Shown here one piece after another: positions 16,337-19,588 of a stretch of DNA of 19,588 nucleotides (positions within the stretch are counted from its first letter, which is position 1; each line of letters begins with the position of its first letter). The stretch comes from an uncultured Blautia sp. (GTDB taxonomy: Bacteria; Bacillota; Clostridia; Lachnospirales; Lachnospiraceae): contig CAKROE010000043.1 in assembly GCA_934371915.1 (NCBI GenBank), positions 1 to 19,588 of the forward strand, read 5' to 3'. The position numbers were made by a program, and so were the translations under genes. The notes below the pieces were generated by a model, which worked only from the letters and a program-made list of their open reading frames with translations, made no database searches and was not told the origin of the DNA.

Positions 16337-16954
16337 TCAGGAAGAAGATTCTTCTCTGCTGCTTTTTTCAAGGAGCGTGGTATTGATATTGTCTTCATAC
16401 TGTCGCATCTGCACCTGCATCGGTGTGGGATCAGCAGAGAACTTCTTTTTCCCGAAGTGATTAAAGAAGAAAAGAACACCGGCAGCAAGCCCGATGGAAT
16501 AGGAAATTTCCAGTATCGTAAATCCGTTGGAGACATTTCCGGTTACCTGCTGATAGATCTGCTTAAAAAGTGTTCCGACATCGGCATCGGTGTTGAAGGT
16601 CATGATCGAAAAAGCAGCACCGAAGAAAGAGGCAAGTGATATAAAAAACACTTTCAGGATATCAAAAACCATCTGTGATTTTCCTGGTGGCCGGTAAGTC
16701 AGGATGAAAGACGGTTCTCCGAGAGGAGTGATATCAAGATCCGGTTCCTTTTTCTGGATCAGATCGACGAGATCCATCACAGACATTGTATAACGTCCGG
16801 GAGTGCCCGGGTTTAAGCTGGTGACGGGAAGTACCCGGAGGCGGTTGAGGACTTTGGAATTGGTGCAGGAAAGTCTTGCAATGTCCTGCAGATAGACATG
16901 AGGATGTTTTATAAGAATATTCATGTCTATCTGCATATACAGGGTATCACTCAT
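16337..16954 (-). CDS. spoVAA: Stage V sporulation protein AA
   Basis: The 205-residue protein matches Bacillus SpoVAA in length and plan. It has a soluble N-terminal domain (about 1-105), then two membrane helices: one at about 115-132 (KVFFISLASFFGAAFSIMTF) and one at about 160-180 ending FFFNHFGKKK. The C-terminal segment is polar and includes PTPMQVQM. SpoVA proteins form the channel that moves dipicolinic acid and calcium into the forespore and out on germination. ATG 16954 is chosen after GAGG 8 bases upstream; a GTG at 16963 is in frame but lies on the ribosome site. It is the last gene of the cluster, 10 bases after spoVAE, whereas in Bacillus it comes first. About 110 bases separate it from sstT and no clear terminator is seen there. 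Confidence 0.92.
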   Translation of the reverse strand: MSDTLYMQIDMNILIKHPHVYLQDIARLSCTNSKVLNRLRVLPVTSLNPGTPGRYTMSVMDLVDLIQKKEPDLDITPLGEPSFILTYRPPGKSQMVFDILKVFFISLASFFGAAFSIMTFNTDADVGTLFKQIYQQVTGNVSNGFTILEISYSIGLAAGVLFFFNHFGKKKFSADPTPMQVQMRQYEDNINTTLLEKSSREESSS

Positions 16955-16964
16955 GAAATTCACC

Positions 16965-17321
16965 TCATTCTTTCATCTGTGGGCGGAAGATCATACTGGA
17001 CAGATATGAAAAGATCAGGGCTGCGGAGACACCGAGGGCACAGGCAGTAAAACCACCGGTGAACAGTCCGAGAAATCCATCTTCGGAGATGGCTTTTGAC
17101 ATACCTTTCCATAAAGTATGTCCGAATCCGAGCAGCGGAACCGTAGCTCCGGCACCGGCGAAATCTGCAAATGGCTGATAGAGTCCGAGAAAGCTTAAAA
17201 TGGAACCACTGCAGACGAGAAGAACCATGACGCGGCCGGGCAGCAATTTGGTTTTATCCAGAAGAATCTGAACAAGGGCGCAAATGAGACCACCGGTCCA
17301 GAATGCATTAAAATAGTCCAT
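16965..17321 (-). CDS. spoVAE: Stage V sporulation protein AE (SpoVAEB type)
   Basis: The 118-residue membrane protein has about four helices and the family segment DFAGAGATVPLLGFGHTL (53-70). This is shared with SpoVAC, to which it is distantly related (same SpoVAC/SpoVAEB family). It is part of the dipicolinic acid channel. The start follows AAAGGAGG by 9 bases, and its ATG shares one base with the spoVAD stop (TGATG), so translation is coupled. Neither spoVAEA nor spoVAF follows it here. Confidence 0.95.
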   Translation of the reverse strand: MDYFNAFWTGGLICALVQILLDKTKLLPGRVMVLLVCSGSILSFLGLYQPFADFAGAGATVPLLGFGHTLWKGMSKAISEDGFLGLFTGGFTACALGVSAALIFSYLSSMIFRPQMKE

Positions 17322-18412
17322 CAGTTTTTTCCTCCTTTGCAGGGACTGGGAATGTGTTCGAGGATGATTCCATGTGCAATGCCGGAGACGGGGGCGCCCT
17401 CGTTGTAACTTACTTTTGAGAGCATGGCACCGGTCGGAACGAATAAAACCCGTTTCAGTTCTCCGCTGGCAATACGTGGCAGAAGCCAGGCGGTGAGAAC
17501 GGATGCCGCACATCCACATCCACTTCCGCCGGAATGCGTATCCTGCGACTGATTGTCGTAGATCAGAAGTCCGCAGTCCTGATGTACGGGTGAGATATCA
17601 GTTCCCTTTTCTTTCAGAAGATCAAGAAGAATACGTTGTCCGATCATACCGAGGTCACCGGTGATGATAGCATCGTAGTCTTCAGGGGAACGTGAAAAAT
17701 CTTCGAGATTTCGAAAAATGGTATCACATGCTGCGGGAGCCATGCAGCCGCCCATGTTGAGTGAATCGCGAAAACCGAAATCAATCACCTTTCCGGTTGT
17801 GATGCCGGTGATCGCGGCACAGCCGTTTGCGTGGGCAAGCGGAGATGAACCGGGAAGAGAACGGCTGCGAGGCGGTTTTGTGCCAATTATACAGGCACCG
17901 CTTCCGGTTACTGTCCAGGTAGCAGAAAGCGGGCGCTGGGAACCGTAACCAAGAGGAAAGCGAAATTCTTTTTCCGCAGTTGCAAAGTGACTGGAAGTGG
18001 CGCAAAGGATATGTGCCCCATAGCCGGCAGATACAGCAATTGCTCCGAGAGAAAGAGATTCACCCATGGTGGAGCAGGCACCGTACAGTCCGTAGAACGG
18101 AATGCCCATTTCTGCAATGCCGAAAGAGGAGGCAATTGTCTGGGCGAGAAGGTCACCTGCAAATACCATGCGTATATCGTGGGGTGTAAGCCCGGCTTTT
18201 CCGATTGCGAGTGTGGCGGCTTCTTTTTGCATGGTGCTTTCTGCGCTTTCCCATGTCTTTTCGCCAAACATGGAATCTTCACAGATCATATCAAAATATT
18301 CTTTTAGCGGGCCGTCTCCTTCTTTTGGTCCGACGACAGAGGCTGTACTTTGAATATAGACCGGATCGGTAAAAGAAATACTTGCTTTTCCTGTTTGCTT
18401 TCCGACAGACAT
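17321..18412 (-). CDS. spoVAD: Stage V sporulation protein AD
   Basis: The 363-residue soluble protein has a thiolase-like fold and in Bacillus binds dipicolinic acid as part of the SpoVA complex. Visible marks are IPFYGLYGACSTMGESL (104-120, Cys113 at the thiolase cysteine position), the HFATAEKEFRFPLGYGSQR segment (142-160), ITGDLGMIGQ (250-259) and a Gly/Cys-rich segment GGSGCGCAASV (295-305). It is somewhat longer than the Bacillus protein, partly from a basic insert around 178-192. Its start overlaps the spoVAC stop by one base (TAATG), with GGAGG in the spoVAC end serving as ribosome site. Confidence 0.96.
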   Translation of the reverse strand: MSVGKQTGKASISFTDPVYIQSTASVVGPKEGDGPLKEYFDMICEDSMFGEKTWESAESTMQKEAATLAIGKAGLTPHDIRMVFAGDLLAQTIASSFGIAEMGIPFYGLYGACSTMGESLSLGAIAVSAGYGAHILCATSSHFATAEKEFRFPLGYGSQRPLSATWTVTGSGACIIGTKPPRSRSLPGSSPLAHANGCAAITGITTGKVIDFGFRDSLNMGGCMAPAACDTIFRNLEDFSRSPEDYDAIITGDLGMIGQRILLDLLKEKGTDISPVHQDCGLLIYDNQSQDTHSGGSGCGCAASVLTAWLLPRIASGELKRVLFVPTGAMLSKVSYNEGAPVSGIAHGIILEHIPSPCKGGKN

Positions 18413-18894
18413 TACATCACCTCCACAAGTTGAAAAATAAAATAGATGACTCCGAGAATCCAGGAACTTAAGATTCCATAGAGAATGACAGGACCGGCAA
18501 TGGTAAATATTTTGCATCCGATACCGAAGACCTGTCCTTCTGCGCGGTATTCAATCGCGGAAGCTGCAACGGAGTTGGCAAACCCGGTAATCGGTACAAG
18601 ACCGCCGGCACCGCCGAATTTGCCGATTTTGGAATAAAGATTTAATCCTGTTAAGATGACACTGATCAGAATAAGGAGTAAAGAGCACCAGTTGCCGGCG
18701 GTTTCGCGGTCTGCACCGATCGTTATGGCAGTATTGAGTATAAGCTGCCCGAACGCACAGATCAGCCCTCCGGTCAGAAATGCTTTTGCCATGTTGAGCG
18801 GCAGGCTGTGCGTGGGAGTGATGCTGTTTACATATTTTTTATAGCGTTTTTGATTTTCTTTATAAATTCTTTTTTCAGGTGCCTGTTGTTTCAT
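18412..18894 (-). CDS. spoVAC: Stage V sporulation protein AC
   Basis: The 160-residue membrane protein has a basic N-terminus (to about 33), then four helices and the family segment GKFGGAGGLVPITGFANSV (91-109). SpoVAC is a mechanosensitive component of the dipicolinic acid channel in Bacillus. ATG 18894 is preceded by AAAGGAA; the frame is open further upstream but has no better start. It lies 104 bases after spoVAB with an AT-rich gap between, and is coupled to spoVAD by a one-base stop/start overlap. Confidence 0.96.
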   Translation of the reverse strand: MKQQAPEKRIYKENQKRYKKYVNSITPTHSLPLNMAKAFLTGGLICAFGQLILNTAITIGADRETAGNWCSLLLILISVILTGLNLYSKIGKFGGAGGLVPITGFANSVAASAIEYRAEGQVFGIGCKIFTIAGPVILYGILSSWILGVIYFIFQLVEVM

Positions 18895-18998
18895 AAAATC
18901 ATTCCTTTCCTGATAAATTTTTGGGAGATATAAAAATATTTGAGAAAAGACAGGATTTCTTTTGACTTTTGTATGTTTTATGCATATAATGAGAAGGC

Positions 18999-19415
18999 TT
19001 ATTGCCATCTGAGAAAATAAAAAAGGGAGCATCCTGCAAATTTTCCGGCGGCAATGGCGATGATAATGACGGGAAGCCCACGGGTGAGATGAATTCTCCG
19101 GCAGAAAACGGGAAAAACATCGGCAACTTCTGCAAGGGCCAGAATCCAGCTTCCCAGAAAAATACCGGAAAAGATACCATATAAGATAAGAAAAAGGTTC
19201 CCCAGTGGGAGGGAAGGTTTAAACAGACAGAAAAGATTTCCGAGCACAATTCCGAGAAAAGTCAGGTCTTCGTACAACAGCATGTGGTCTGCAGTGTGTG
19301 TGATTCCTGCATAGCGTGGAATGATAGACAGGCCGATCATCAGACCGACAACACCGCCGGCAATAATGATACCGGAGCTTAGACCTGCGAAAATCAGAAA
19401 AATCTGCTGCCACAT
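18999..19415 (-). CDS. spoVAB: Stage V sporulation protein AB
   Basis: The 138-residue protein has about four membrane helices (about 3-30, 50-65, 70-95, 113-135), as in Bacillus SpoVAB of 141 residues. Helpful marks are the IIPRYAGITHTADHMLLYED loop (31-50) and the LARG-like LTRGLP turn near 110. It belongs to the SpoVA dipicolinic acid transport complex. ATG 19415 follows AAAGGAG by 7 bases. It is the first gene of the cluster in this window; the expected partner SpoVAA is not upstream but at the far end. Confidence 0.88.
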   Translation of the reverse strand: MWQQIFLIFAGLSSGIIIAGGVVGLMIGLSIIPRYAGITHTADHMLLYEDLTFLGIVLGNLFCLFKPSLPLGNLFLILYGIFSGIFLGSWILALAEVADVFPVFCRRIHLTRGLPVIIIAIAAGKFAGCSLFYFLRWQ

Positions 19416-19518
19416 AACCGTACTCCTTTCGCTGAGACGTTATTTCAGAGGGAATTGATGGATATTATATGGAAATTACAAAAATTCATACGCAAATTCT
19501 AAAAAAAATATGAAAAAC

Positions 19519-19547
19519 TGTACATTCGATTGCGCGAATAGTATAAT
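19519..19547 (+). promoter_or_regulatory. Possible promoter of a gene beyond the right edge
   Basis: TATAAT at 19542-19547 is perfect, with TGTACA (four of six) 17 bases upstream at 19519-19524. The spacer holds a small inverted repeat, ATTCG (19524-19528) and CGAAT (19535-19539), that could be an operator. The first ATG after it is at 19582, two codons before the window ends, without a near ribosome site. The rest of 19416-19588 is AT-rich and holds no gene I can see. Confidence 0.35.
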
Positions 19548-19588
19548 TAAACGGAGTGGGGATAAAGAAAGTTTAAATAATATGAAAG

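Noticed and set aside
19465..19491. Sigma-G promoter for spoVAB: GTATG and CATATAA on the minus strand
   Set aside because: The elements resemble the consensus but are only 15 bases apart instead of about 18; not strong enough to list as a feature.
1..19588. Mobile element, CRISPR, defence island or prophage
   Set aside because: No direct-repeat array, transposase, integrase, nuclease or phage-like product found; genes are core housekeeping, envelope and sporulation types.

Overview
The window reads as a chromosomal segment of an anaerobic, spore-forming Firmicute, most likely a gut Lachnospiraceae-type Clostridium relative. This rests on the spoIIAA-spoIIAB-sigF operon, five spoVA genes, an alpha/beta-type SASP gene, purine-rich Shine-Dalgarno sequences, moderate GC, and a PspC/DUF4097 pair of the kind common in that family. 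I see no transposase, integrase, tRNA, rRNA, CRISPR array or phage gene. No gene-free stretch exceeds 300 bases; the longest is about 170 bases at the right end.

Layout. Bases 1-952 (+): the end of a DUF4097 protein, a small PspC membrane protein, then a SASP-like spore gene with its own good sigma-G-type promoter. A hairpin terminator follows at 998-1036. Bases 1117-5696 (+): a two-gene ABC transporter, a LolD/MacB-type ATPase and a 1289-residue FtsX-family permease carrying a very long predicted extracellular coiled coil. Bases 5815-13435 (+): valS, an LtaS-type sulfatase gene, folC, a 50-residue orphan gene, and a zinc-ribbon/TPR membrane protein; valS and folC each have a sigma-A-like promoter, and a hairpin terminator closes the block at 13465-13501. 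Bases 13529-15003 (+): spoIIAA, spoIIAB and sigF, tightly coupled. Bases 14996-16225 (-): sstT, whose 3' end overlaps sigF by 8 bp. Bases 16337-19415 (-): spoVAB, spoVAC, spoVAD, spoVAE and spoVAA in that transcriptional order.

How the genes work together. SpoIIAB holds sigma F inactive, and dephosphorylated SpoIIAA frees it in the forespore. Later, sigma-G-type genes such as the SASP and the SpoVA proteins protect spore DNA and import dipicolinic acid. valS and folC are housekeeping genes. The LtaS-type enzyme, the coiled-coil transporter, the PspC/DUF4097 pair and the TPR protein all point to the cell envelope.

No gene here clearly forms a wholly new system. The points most worth a second look are the coiled-coil arm of the permease, the rearranged spoVA order next to a convergent sstT, the structured folC leader, and the terminator placed directly before spoIIAA.
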